A stretch of DNA of 64,000 nt from assembly GCA_023423535.1 (NCBI GenBank), contig JAFAFL010000137.1, positions 1 through 64,000 of the forward strand. The letters run 5' to 3'. Source of the stretch: Pseudomonadota bacterium (GTDB lineage: Bacteria; Myxococcota; Myxococcia; Myxococcales; Myxococcaceae). Position 1 is the stretch's first letter; each line of letters opens with the position of its first letter. Made by a program: the position numbers and the translations under genes. The notes beneath the pieces are model-generated. The model was not told where the DNA came from, did no database searches, and saw only the letters and a list, made by a program, of their open reading frames with translations. Positions 34,370 through 41,734 of the stretch are shown piece by piece.

Positions 34370-34870
34370 ATGTCACAGCAATTCCCCGTGTACGTTCGAG
34401 GCCCCCGCGGCGAGCGGGTCCAGGTCGGCGCCGCCACCCGCGAGAGCGACGGCTCCTTCACGCTGCAGCTCGGTGAGCTGACGGTCGGCGCCGAGGCCGC
34501 TTCGGCGCCGCGCAGCACGCCGCGTGCTCCGGCGCAGGCCCCCGCGTGGGGCGGCGGCGGCGGCGGGTACTCGGGCGGCGCGGGCGGGTTGCCCACCGTG
34601 TTCCCCAACTACGGACGCAGCAAGGGCGCGCCCATCTCGGGGGCCTCGCAGGGAGACCTCGAGTTCTACGCGAACGGCGCGCGCCGCAGCCTCAACGACC
34701 CCTCAAAGGAGCGCTTCCACGACAAGGAGCGCGCGCTGCTCACCGCGATCGAGCAGGAGCTCGCGCGGCAGGGCGGTGGTGGTGGTGGTGGCGGCGGTTC
34801 CGGTTACGGCAACGAGCCGGACTGGGGCGACGAGCCGCCTCCGCCGGGCGACGACGACGCGCCGTTCTAG
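34370..34870 (+). CDS. Small protein with exonuclease-X-C-like core and an SSB-type acidic C-terminal tip
   Basis: 166 residues. The N-terminal 40 form short strands (FPVYVRGPRGERVQVG); a Gly-rich linker follows. The core from about residue 75 (LPTVFPNYGRSKGAPISGAS, DLEFYANGARRSL) resembles the small C-terminal domain associated with exonuclease X/DUF3820-type proteins. A second Gly-run linker leads to an acidic tail ending PPGDDDAPF, nearly identical to the DDDIPF tip of single-stranded DNA-binding protein SSB, which recruits repair and replication proteins. There is no OB fold. It follows the VOC gene by 13 bp. A role docking onto SSB partners is inferred. Confidence 0.72.
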   Translation: MSQQFPVYVRGPRGERVQVGAATRESDGSFTLQLGELTVGAEAASAPRSTPRAPAQAPAWGGGGGGYSGGAGGLPTVFPNYGRSKGAPISGASQGDLEFYANGARRSLNDPSKERFHDKERALLTAIEQELARQGGGGGGGGGSGYGNEPDWGDEPPPPGDDDAPF

Positions 34871-34907
34871 TCGTTCGGATTCGCCTGAAGGGCTCCGGGA
34901 ACGTTCG

Positions 34908-35774
34908 TCAAGCCAGCTTGACGTAGCGGGCGCTGAGCTCCCACAGCCTCGCGCCCACCGCGGGGTCCTCCGCCACCGGATTCACCCGGTGCTCGCGGAG
35001 GTCCTCGTGGATGAAGAGCCCGCTTCGGCCTTCGACCTCCGGGCTCGCCGCGAGATGGACGATGGGACGCGCGCCCGCCTCCGGAGAGATCATCGCCACC
35101 GCTGCGTACGCCTTCAGCAGCGGGCGCACGTACCAGGGCGCCTTGCTCCAGATGTTCGTCGCCACCACGCCGGGGTGCAGGCAGTTGGCGGTGACGCCGG
35201 TGCCCGCGATCCTGCGCGAGAGCTCCTTGGTGAAGACCACGTTGGCGAGCTTCGACTGCCCGTAGGCCTTCATCACGAAGTAGCCCTTCGACAGCTCGAG
35301 GTCGTCCCAGTGGAGCTTGCCGCGCTTCTGCGCCACCGAGGCCACGTTGACGATCCGCGCCCGGCTGCGCTCGAGCAGGTCGAGCAGGAGGTTCGTCAGC
35401 AGGAAGGGCGCGAGGTGGTTCACCGCGAAGGTGGACTCGATGCCGTCGGGTGACAGCGTGCGGTCCGCGTACACGCCGCCCGCGTTGTTCACGAGCACGT
35501 CGAGCCGGTCGTAGCGCCCGCGCACCTCGTCCGCGAGCCTTCGCACCTCCGACTGCGACGCGAACTCGGCGAGGAAGAGGTCGATCTTCTGCGAGCCGCT
35601 GCGCCCGCGGATGTCCGCCGCCGCCGCTTCGGTGCGCGCGCGATCCCGGCCGGTGATCCCCACCCGGGCGCCCATCTTCGCCAGCGCGACCGCGGCCTCG
35701 AGGCCGATGCCGCTCGTGGCGCCGGTGATGAGGACGGTCTTCCCGTCGAGCTTCGTGAGGGCAGGCTCCTTCAT
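34908..35774 (-). CDS. Short-chain dehydrogenase/reductase (retinol-dehydrogenase-like)
   Basis: 288 residues. The NAD(P) site TGATSGIGLEAA is at the N-terminus, NNAG appears in LDVLVNNAGGVY, and the catalytic Ser (VNVASVAQ) and Tyr-x3-Lys (YGQSKLA) are present, so it should be active. Its length and the C-terminal region fit the RDH11-14/oxidoreductase-like subgroup. Substrate unknown. It is divergent from the outer-membrane barrel gene. Confidence 0.92.
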   Translation of the reverse strand: MKEPALTKLDGKTVLITGATSGIGLEAAVALAKMGARVGITGRDRARTEAAAADIRGRSGSQKIDLFLAEFASQSEVRRLADEVRGRYDRLDVLVNNAGGVYADRTLSPDGIESTFAVNHLAPFLLTNLLLDLLERSRARIVNVASVAQKRGKLHWDDLELSKGYFVMKAYGQSKLANVVFTKELSRRIAGTGVTANCLHPGVVATNIWSKAPWYVRPLLKAYAAVAMISPEAGARPIVHLAASPEVEGRSGLFIHEDLREHRVNPVAEDPAVGARLWELSARYVKLA

Positions 35775-35892
35775 GCGGCGGGACCGTACTGCCGCGCGCT
35801 GCGCCTGTCGTCGCGCCGGAGGGACGTGGCTGCGCGCGCCCGGGCTGCAGAGGCCTGTGCCGGAAGTCTGGATGTTCTGGTATCACCGGCGC

Positions 35893-36771
35893 ATGCACAC
35901 GCTCTCGCTTCGCCAGGCTGCGGCCGCGCTCGTCGCCGCGGCAGGTCTCCTCTCCACCAGTGCCCACGCCCAGGAGGAAGGGCAGGGCGATGCGCCGAGC
36001 GCCGAGGTCACCGCGACCGCGCCGGCCCCGAAGCCTTCCCGCGGCGTGCGGCACGAGCTGACGCTCTACCCGGCCGCCGTGCAGGTGAACCAGAACTTCA
36101 CCCAGCACACCGGCGTGGCGGCCTCGTACACGGTGCACCTCTCGGACGGCATCGGCCTCTTCGTCACGCCGCTGTTCAACTGGCGCAACGAGAACGAGCG
36201 GCCGGTCGGTCCGACGCTGCAGATGGACTCGGGGCAGACGCTCCTCGAGTGGGGCGGGCTCGTGGGCACGGAGCTGTCGCCGCTGCGCGGGACGATTGGC
36301 ACCGGATCGATGCAGGCGGACCTCTCGCTGGGGATCTTCGCGGGGATCGGCGCGGGGAAGTCGCGGCACCTGCTCAAGTGGGACAACCTGGCCGGGCCGG
36401 CCACCTACGGTGACGCGGGCGCGCGCTTCCTCGCCTCCGCCGGCGCGGGGCTTCGCGCGAGGCTCTGGGATCGGCTGACGCTGCGACTGGAGGTGCGGGA
36501 CGTCGGCTTCAGCCGCGCCACCTCCACCCTCAACGGCTGCAACGAGAACGACCTCACCGAGATGGACCGCGTGCTGCGGCAGGGCCGGACGGTGGATGCG
36601 GCGCGCCCCGTGGTGTCGAACGGCTGCCGGGTGGAGACCTTCGAGGGAACGAATCAGGCCGGTCGGAACCGATCGGACGACGTGCCGCTCGCCCTGAGCG
36701 TGGTGAAAACCCCGGCGGCGGGCGTGCATCACCTCGTCAGCGTGTACGCGGGCGCGGGCTTCACCTTCTGA
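35893..36771 (+). CDS. Outer-membrane beta-barrel-domain protein
   Basis: 292 residues from the ATG at 35893; TATCAC lies 6 nt upstream. The signal peptide ends near SAHAQ. Beyond an Ala/Pro linker the sequence alternates hydrophobic and polar residues as in a barrel (RHELTLYPAAVQVNQNFTQH, DGIGLFVTPLFNWRN, LTLRLEVRDVGFSRA) and ends YAGAGFTF, with the terminal Phe recognised by BAM. A Cys pair (LNGCNENDL, SNGCRVETF) could form a loop disulfide. Similar barrels are multicopy in myxobacteria, some linked to gliding; no specific role is assigned. Confidence 0.75.
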   Translation: MHTLSLRQAAAALVAAAGLLSTSAHAQEEGQGDAPSAEVTATAPAPKPSRGVRHELTLYPAAVQVNQNFTQHTGVAASYTVHLSDGIGLFVTPLFNWRNENERPVGPTLQMDSGQTLLEWGGLVGTELSPLRGTIGTGSMQADLSLGIFAGIGAGKSRHLLKWDNLAGPATYGDAGARFLASAGAGLRARLWDRLTLRLEVRDVGFSRATSTLNGCNENDLTEMDRVLRQGRTVDAARPVVSNGCRVETFEGTNQAGRNRSDDVPLALSVVKTPAAGVHHLVSVYAGAGFTF

Positions 36772-36782
36772 CGCGCCGCAGG

Positions 36783-37829
36783 TCAGCTGCGCTTCGAGTC
36801 CTTCGTCAGCCCCAGCCGGATCATGCTCTCCGCGGTGGCGAGGATCGCCTCCTCGCGCGTCCGCGGCTTCCAGCCGAGCACCCGCTGCGCCTTGGCGGAG
36901 GTGCCGTTCTTCGGCTTCCCCAGCTCGGGGAGGATCTGCTTCACCGACGGATCGAAGAGGCCCGCGAGCCGGATGAGGAGATCCGGCAGCTCGCGCTTCG
37001 GCACCCGCTTCGCCGCGGGTCCGAGCGTTCGCAGCACGTTCGCGATCTCCTTGAAGGTCATGAAGTCGCCCGCCACCGCGAGGAAGCGCTCGCCCTTCGC
37101 CGCCTCGTGCGTCATCGCGCGCAGGTGGAGGTCGGCCACGTCGCGCACGTCCACCGCGCCGAAGTAGAGCCGAGGCAGGCCCGGCACCTGGCCATCGAGC
37201 AGCCGCTGCACGATGAGGATCGAGGTCGAGTAGTCCGCGCCGAGCACCGGACCGAACACGCCCACCGGGTTCACCACCGAGAGCTCGACGCCGCGGGCTT
37301 CGGGCGACGCGATGAAGTCCCACGCGGCGCGCTCGGCGAGGGTCTTCGACTTCACGTACGGCGTCACGTCGTCGCCGGCGGGGTCCGTCCAGCTCGTCTC
37401 GTCGAAGGGCTCGGTAAAGCGCCGGGCCGGGTGGCCGTAGCCGATCGCCGCGAAGGAGGAGGTGAGGACCACGCGCTTCACGCCGGCCCTCGCCGAGGCG
37501 CGCAGCACGCGCAGCGCACCCTCACGCGCGGGACGCACGACCTCGTCTTCGTCTTCCGGGATGGTGGGCGGGAAGGGCGAGGCCACGTGCAGCACGTAGT
37601 CGCAGCCGCGCACCGCGTCGTCCCAGCCCTCGTCGCTCTCGAGGTCCGCGGCGAAGAAGGCGATGGGCGCGTTCGCATCACCGCCGCCGGTCGCGAGCTG
37701 CGCGCGCACGTCTCCTTCTCGCGAGAGCTTCCGCACGGTGGTGCGCACGGTGTGGCCCGCCGCGAGGAGCTGCAGGATGCAGTGGCCGGCGATGAAGCCC
37801 GAGCCGCCGGTGACGAGGACGGTGCTCAT
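36783..37829 (-). CDS. NAD(P)-dependent epimerase/dihydroflavonol-reductase-like extended SDR
   Basis: 348 residues from the ATG at 37829, following GGGAGAACGC. The Rossmann motif VLVTGGSGFIAGHC begins at residue 4, with YVLHVASPFPP, VVLTSSFAAIGYG (catalytic Ser) and the YVKSK catalytic pair. This fits the extended-SDR group that includes dihydroflavonol 4-reductase and aldehyde reductases. The conserved sugar-nucleotide epimerase features are less evident, so a small carbonyl substrate is likelier. It lies downstream of the tRNA terminator. Confidence 0.9.
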   Translation of the reverse strand: MSTVLVTGGSGFIAGHCILQLLAAGHTVRTTVRKLSREGDVRAQLATGGGDANAPIAFFAADLESDEGWDDAVRGCDYVLHVASPFPPTIPEDEDEVVRPAREGALRVLRASARAGVKRVVLTSSFAAIGYGHPARRFTEPFDETSWTDPAGDDVTPYVKSKTLAERAAWDFIASPEARGVELSVVNPVGVFGPVLGADYSTSILIVQRLLDGQVPGLPRLYFGAVDVRDVADLHLRAMTHEAAKGERFLAVAGDFMTFKEIANVLRTLGPAAKRVPKRELPDLLIRLAGLFDPSVKQILPELGKPKNGTSAKAQRVLGWKPRTREEAILATAESMIRLGLTKDSKRS

Positions 37830-37865
37830 GGTGCGTTCTCCCCTGCGATGTGGACCCCAACGCTG

Positions 37866-37905
37866 AAAAGCGAAAGGCCCCGAATCCACTGGGGATTTCG
37901 GGGCC
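37866..37905 (-). terminator. Intrinsic terminator after the tRNA (end of the BMC-tRNA unit)
   Basis: On the minus strand GGCCCCGAAATCC pairs with GGATTCGGGGCC and is followed by TTTCGCTTTT. It ends transcription from the tRNA and possibly from the whole BMC operon before the epimerase gene. Confidence 0.82.
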
Positions 37906-37911
37906 TTCCTG

Positions 37912-37985
37912 TGGCGAGGGTCGGACTTGAACCGACTACCTGCGGATTATGAGACCGCCGCTCTAACCAGTTGAGCTACCTCGCC
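37912..37985 (-). tRNA. tRNA with CAU anticodon (tRNA-Met; tRNA-Ile2 not excluded)
   Basis: A 74-nt cloverleaf: acceptor GGCGAGG/CCTCGCC, D arm GCTC...GAGC, anticodon loop CTCATAA, T arm with GGTTCAAGTCC, discriminator A. The anticodon CAU fits elongator Met; A5-U68 in the acceptor resembles elongator Met more than Ile2, but lysidine-modified Ile2 cannot be ruled out. The last anticodon-stem pair is U31-U39, a mismatch. CCA is not encoded (the 3' flank reads CAG). It is on the same strand as, and 63 bp downstream of, the BMC operon. Confidence 0.92.
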
Positions 37986-38048
37986 GCACAGCGGGCGCCT
38001 CTCTTACCTTCGGTCGCGGCGGCTCGCAAGAGTGAGAATTGCGCGGCG

Positions 38049-38606
38049 TTACAGTACGCGGCCGCGCAGGTCCGGATGCGGCTGCTCGATGAGCTCGACC
38101 GTCTGCAGCAGCTCCGGCGAGATGGCAGCGGCCGCGGCCTCGGAGCCCGCCTGCACCATGTCCAGGGAGCCGGTGAGGATGAAGTAGCCCTTCCCGCCAA
38201 TGCCCTTCGCCAGGTGCAGCCGGATGAGCCGGACGTCCGCGCGCTTCAGGGCCGTGTCCGCCGCGAGCAGGGCAGAGGACACGGTGTGCGTCTCGACGAC
38301 CGCCACGCTCTCCGTCCACGTTGCATCGGGCGGCGCGTTGAGGGCTTCGATCAACCCGCGCTCCGCCTGCGGCAGGAAGAGCTTGTCGAGCAGCGATGCT
38401 CCCGCTCGATCCTCGCCGGCGCGGAAGGACTCCTCGACCTCCGCCACGCCGCCGCAGAAGAGGAGCACGTACTTGCCCGGCGACACCGTCTCCGCCATCT
38501 GCACGGTGACGGGCGCACGCTTGACCACCGCGTCCGCGACGATGAGTCCTCGCGCGATGGAGTCGAGCTCCAGCACGCCGATGGCTGGGCCGACGATCCC
38601 CTTCAT
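38049..38606 (-). CDS. BMC-T shell protein (tandem BMC domain, Haliangium BMC-T1-like)
   Basis: 185 residues, two BMC domains in tandem: IGVLELDSIARGLIVADAVV ... ETVSPGKYVLLFCGG and VAVVETHTVSSALLAADTAL ... AKGIGGKGYFILTG. Each monomer supplies two domains, so a trimer forms a pseudohexameric tile. From memory the sequence closely parallels H. ochraceum BMC-T1 (LGVLELTSIARGITVADAAL). The start overlaps the aldehyde dehydrogenase stop (TGATG), so they are translationally coupled. The pore loops (VSPGK and GIGGKG) would line the conduit for substrates or cofactors. It is the last protein gene before the tRNA. Confidence 0.95.
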   Translation of the reverse strand: MKGIVGPAIGVLELDSIARGLIVADAVVKRAPVTVQMAETVSPGKYVLLFCGGVAEVEESFRAGEDRAGASLLDKLFLPQAERGLIEALNAPPDATWTESVAVVETHTVSSALLAADTALKRADVRLIRLHLAKGIGGKGYFILTGSLDMVQAGSEAAAAAISPELLQTVELIEQPHPDLRGRVL

Positions 38607-40081
38607 CAGACGATCCGGAAGTAGTCCTTCAGCGTGCACCGCCGCTCGCGGGTGAAGCTGACCGCGGTGGTCAGGCCCTCGCCGGTGGGGGACGCGATGG
38701 TGAACGAGGTGTAGCCCTCGCCGGTGAAGCCGAGCCCCGCGTAGGCCGGCCCGTTCTTCACGAAGATGCTCGTGTTGATCACCCGCGCCATGGCGTGCAG
38801 GTGGTCGAGCGAGGTGGAGTGCATGGTCGCGGTGTGACCGAACCCGTGCTCCGCCTGCACCGCGCCGGCGATGCAGTCCTCCACCGTGGGCATGCGCACG
38901 AAGCCGATCACCGGCATCAGCAGCTCCGCCTGGACGAACGAGTGCGTGGCGTCCACCTCGGCGAAGAGCAGGCGCGTGCCGGGCGGAACGCGGATGCCCG
39001 CGGCCTCGGCGATCTTCGCGGCGTCGCGGCCCACCCACTCCTTGTTCGGGTGCCCGTCCACCACCACCAGCTTCTCCAGCCGGTTGATCGCGGGGCCGGT
39101 GACCTCGAACGCGCCGTTCTCCACCATGTGCTTCTTCAGGCGGTCGGCGATCTCGGAGACGGCGAAGACCTCCTTCTCCACGATGCACACGATGTTGTTG
39201 TCGAAGGACGCACCGTTGACGATGTCGCGCGCCGCCTTCTCCACGTGCGCGGTCTCGTCCACCACCACCGGCGGGTTGCCCGGGCCCGCGGCGATCGCGC
39301 GCTTGCCGGACGCCATGGCGGCCTTCACCACCGCCGGTCCGCCGGTGACCACGAGCAGGCGGACGTTCTTGTGCTTCATCAGCGCCCCGGCCGACTCGAT
39401 CGTCGGCTCGGCCATGGCGCAGAGGAGATTCTCCGGCCCGCCCGCCGAGACGATCGCCTCGTTGAGCAGCTGGATGTGCCGCGCGGAGACCCGCTTCGCC
39501 GACGGGTGCACGTTGAAGACGACCGAGTTCCCGCCCGCCACCATGCCGATGGCGTTGTTGATGATCGTCTCGGTGGGGTTGGTGGTCGGCGTGATGGAGC
39601 CGATGACGCCGAACGGCGCGCGCTCGGTGATGGTGATTCCGTGGTCGCCGCTGAACGCGACCGGGCGGAGGATCTCCGTGCCCGGCGTCTTGTTCGCGCA
39701 GAGCAGGTTCTTCTTCACCTTGTCGTCCACGCGGCCGAGCTTCGTCTCCTCCACCGCCATCCGCGCGAGCTCCTCGGCGTGGCGGCGGGTGACCTCGCGC
39801 ATGGCCTCGATCACGCGGTCCTTCGTCTCCAGCGGCGTGTCCCGCCACTGCTCGAAAGCCTGCGTCGCTGCGCCGGTGGCGGAGTCGAGGTCGTCGAAGA
39901 TGCCGCGCCGCGAGGACGGCCCGCGCACGAAGGCGGGCGCCTGCGCGTAGGTGCCGTAGGTGCGCTCGGCGCCGCGGTGGACCTCCGGACGGATGACGGA
40001 CGGAACGCCCGCGAGGTCCTGCGCGACCTTCCGCACGACCTGGTCCACGATCGCGTTGATCTGGTTCTCGGTGAGGGCCAC
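38606..40081 (-). CDS. CoA-acylating aldehyde dehydrogenase of a microcompartment (PduP/EutE type)
   Basis: 491 residues from the GTG at 40081, preferred because GGAGG lies 6 nt upstream; a TTG at 40087 abuts that site and is too close. The first 22 residues, MALTENQINAIVDQVVRKVA, form an amphipathic helix followed by a long flexible linker, the classical encapsulation peptide of BMC cargo. The core begins FDDLDSATGAATQAFEQWRD; it has the coenzyme motifs ITPTTNPTETIINN and AAGPGNPPVVVDE, and the catalytic Cys in FDNNIVCIVEKE, as in PduP/EutE. It converts an aldehyde, NAD and CoA to acyl-CoA inside the shell. Substrate is unknown. Confidence 0.95.
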   Translation of the reverse strand: MALTENQINAIVDQVVRKVAQDLAGVPSVIRPEVHRGAERTYGTYAQAPAFVRGPSSRRGIFDDLDSATGAATQAFEQWRDTPLETKDRVIEAMREVTRRHAEELARMAVEETKLGRVDDKVKKNLLCANKTPGTEILRPVAFSGDHGITITERAPFGVIGSITPTTNPTETIINNAIGMVAGGNSVVFNVHPSAKRVSARHIQLLNEAIVSAGGPENLLCAMAEPTIESAGALMKHKNVRLLVVTGGPAVVKAAMASGKRAIAAGPGNPPVVVDETAHVEKAARDIVNGASFDNNIVCIVEKEVFAVSEIADRLKKHMVENGAFEVTGPAINRLEKLVVVDGHPNKEWVGRDAAKIAEAAGIRVPPGTRLLFAEVDATHSFVQAELLMPVIGFVRMPTVEDCIAGAVQAEHGFGHTATMHSTSLDHLHAMARVINTSIFVKNGPAYAGLGFTGEGYTSFTIASPTGEGLTTAVSFTRERRCTLKDYFRIV

Positions 40082-40132
40082 CGCCAACCTCCGGCGCTTC
40101 CGGCGCGCGTCCTGGGGAGTGCTACGGGAGTG

Positions 40133-40330
40133 CTACAGGGCCCGGGCGTTGTTGCGCTGCCGGGGCGGGGTGGAGTTCGCCGTGGCGTCCTCCACGTAGA
40201 TGTGGGCGGTCTGCTCGCCGTACACGACGAGGATCCGGTCCACGCCTGCCTTGGCGCGTGCCTTCTGCACCACCTGCTCCACTGCCTCGGAGCCGGTGGT
40301 GCCGCGCGCGCGTATCTGTCTGATGCCCAT
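40133..40330 (-). CDS. 65-aa protein of unknown function inside the BMC operon
   Basis: 65 residues: MGIRQIRARGTTGSEAVEQV, a helix EQVVQKARAKAG, then a strand-turn-strand DRILVVYGEQTAHIYVEDA, and a disordered polar tail. It lies between the vertex protein gene (22 bp) and the aldehyde dehydrogenase gene (about 50 bp) on the same strand. It is too small for a shell tile and no family is recognised. The helix plus beta-hairpin could be a cargo or shell adaptor. The open frame and operon position support it as real, but coding evidence is modest. Confidence 0.6.
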   Translation of the reverse strand: MGIRQIRARGTTGSEAVEQVVQKARAKAGVDRILVVYGEQTAHIYVEDATANSTPPRQRNNARAL

Positions 40331-40352
40331 GATGTGGCGCGTACGGCGCCTG

Positions 40353-40643
40353 CTACTCCTTCTGGTACTTCAACTGACCATCGACCTCGAGCTGATCGAC
40401 GATGGCCATGATGGTGGCGTCCACGGGCCGGTCCTTCGTCACCTGCGTCTGACGCGCAGACGAACCCGACGCGTAGAGCACGACCTCGCCCACGCCGGCG
40501 CCCACCGCGTCGATGGCGACGACCAGTGTGGAGGTGGCCTTGCCTTCGACGTCCATGCCGCGGACGACGAGGAGCTTGAGACCCTCGAGCTCCTTCTCCT
40601 TGCGGGTGGAGACGACGGTGCCGATGACTTTGCCGAGCAGCAT
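40353..40643 (-). CDS. BMC-P pentameric vertex protein (EutN/CcmL family)
   Basis: 96 residues, typical for EutN/CcmL. Signature parts: MLLGKVIGTVVSTRKEKELE at the start, DAVGAGVGEVVLYASGSSAR in the middle and KDRPVDATIMAIVDQLEV near the end. Pentamers cap the vertices of the icosahedral shell, only 12 per particle. The upstream region has a poor ribosome-binding site and a hairpin (40656-40678) separating it from the hexamer gene, consistent with low expression. From memory it aligns with Hoch_5814 of H. ochraceum almost throughout. Confidence 0.96.
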   Translation of the reverse strand: MLLGKVIGTVVSTRKEKELEGLKLLVVRGMDVEGKATSTLVVAIDAVGAGVGEVVLYASGSSARQTQVTKDRPVDATIMAIVDQLEVDGQLKYQKE

Positions 40644-40655
40644 GGGGAGCCGTGT

Positions 40656-40678
40656 GGCCTTCCCGCGAGGAGAAGGCC
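40656..40678 (-). promoter_or_regulatory. Hairpin between the BMC-H and BMC-P genes
   Basis: GGCCTTC (40656-40662) and GAAGGCC (40672-40678) form a 7-bp stem with a 9-nt loop in the 42-bp gap. With no T tract in the sense direction it could act as an mRNA-end stabiliser or attenuator that keeps hexamer output above pentamer output. Confidence 0.5.
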
Positions 40679-40685
40679 TTTGGCG

Positions 40686-40994
40686 TTAGCCCTGACCGGT
40701 CTCGGCCTTCGCCTTGTCCGCGCGCCCGAGCGGGAGCACGAGGTCGATGTTCGGATGCGGCCGCGGAATGACGTGCACGGAGACGAGCTCACCCACGCGC
40801 TCGGCGCCACGCGCGCCGGCCTCGGTGGCCGCCTTCACCGCCGCCACGTCGCCCCGGACGATCGCGGTGACGTACCCGCCGCCGATCTTCTCGTAGCCCA
40901 CGAACTCCACCCGCGCGGCCTTCACCATCGCGTCCGCCGCCTCGACCATCCCCACGAAGCCCTTGCATTCGATGAGCCCCAGCGCCTCAGCCAT
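40686..40994 (-). CDS. BMC-H hexameric shell protein (PduA/EutM/CsoS1-like)
   Basis: 102 residues with a single BMC domain: EALGLIECKGFVGMVEAADA, VEFVGYEKIGGGYVTAIV (pore loop KIGGG), RGDVAAVKAATEAGARGAER and VHVIPRPHPNIDLVLPL. Hexamers of this type are the bulk facet tile. From memory it closely matches H. ochraceum BMC-H (Hoch_5815), including VHVIPRPH. The ATG has GAGG 9 nt upstream. A 14-bp tandem repeat lies immediately before. Confidence 0.97.
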   Translation of the reverse strand: MAEALGLIECKGFVGMVEAADAMVKAARVEFVGYEKIGGGYVTAIVRGDVAAVKAATEAGARGAERVGELVSVHVIPRPHPNIDLVLPLGRADKAKAETGQG

Positions 40995-41007
40995 CTGTCA
41001 CGTCCTC

Positions 41008-41035
41008 GTTCAGTTGAAACGGTTCAGGTGAAACG
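41008..41035. repeat. 14-bp tandem repeat upstream of the BMC-H gene
   Basis: GTTCAGTTGAAACG (41008-41021) and GTTCAGGTGAAACG (41022-41035) are adjacent near-identical copies in the 71-bp gap between the BMC-T and BMC-H genes. It could be a regulator site or RNA element for a second promoter. Confidence 0.6.
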
Positions 41036-41065
41036 GGTTGCCGCGTGCTGCAGAGAGTGGAGAGC

Positions 41066-41701
41066 CTACCCGCCCTTGGACGGGGGCTCCTTGCCGGTGA
41101 TGCCCTTCAGCGCGTTGACCGCTGCCTCGGCCGCCGCGTCGATCTCCGCCTCGCTGCCCGCAAGGTAGAGCCGGCCGAACGCGCCGAACGGCGTCACGTC
41201 CACGAGCTTCACGTTGGCCGCCTTCTCCGCTTCGTTGGCGGCCAGCGCGGCGTACGCGGCGGGCTCACACTCGAGGATGAAGAGCGACTGGCCGGGCTCG
41301 ATCATCGAGCCGAAGCGGATGCGGTCGAGGATCATCGCGTGCATCGGCTCGATGGCGCGGATGACGGTGTTGGAGATGATCTTCGGCTTGATCCGGTCCT
41401 CTTCCTTCACGCCCATGTGCGCGAGGATCGCCTCGCCGGCGCTGCGGACCTCACCCTTGTCCTCGTGGTGCACCTCGAGCATGCCGTAGGCGCGCTCGAC
41501 GACGAGGGTCGCGGGGTACACCTTCGTCTGCTTCAACGCGGTGTCGATGAGGCCGTGGATGGCCATGCCCGGCGCGATCTCCACGAACAGCGACGCCACG
41601 TAGGGCACGGGGTAGTACCCGCGGCACGTGGTGCAGATGTGGGCGGCGAGCTGCGGCTGGAGCGAATCGAGAAAAACGAACGTCCGAAGCGACGTGGCCA
41701 A
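41066..41701 (-). CDS. BMC-T shell protein of the double-stacked type (Haliangium BMC-T2/T3-like)
   Basis: 211 residues. The TTG at 41701 follows GGGAGGGAGC; no ATG or GTG fits. Two circularly permuted BMC halves: LRTFVFLDSLQPQLAAHICT ... LFVEIAPGMAIHGLIDTALK and ISNTVIRAIEPMHAMILDRI ... SLFILECEPAAYAALAANEA. From memory these residues match H. ochraceum BMC-T2/T3 (VLDALQPQLVAF, LVEIAPGI), trimers that stack face to face with gated pores for larger molecules. First gene of the BMC operon, with a promoter just upstream. Confidence 0.94.
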   Translation of the reverse strand: MATSLRTFVFLDSLQPQLAAHICTTCRGYYPVPYVASLFVEIAPGMAIHGLIDTALKQTKVYPATLVVERAYGMLEVHHEDKGEVRSAGEAILAHMGVKEEDRIKPKIISNTVIRAIEPMHAMILDRIRFGSMIEPGQSLFILECEPAAYAALAANEAEKAANVKLVDVTPFGAFGRLYLAGSEAEIDAAAEAAVNALKGITGKEPPSKGG

Positions 41702-41734
41702 GCTCCCTCCCAGGGGCGAGACAGGTCGGTCGGC

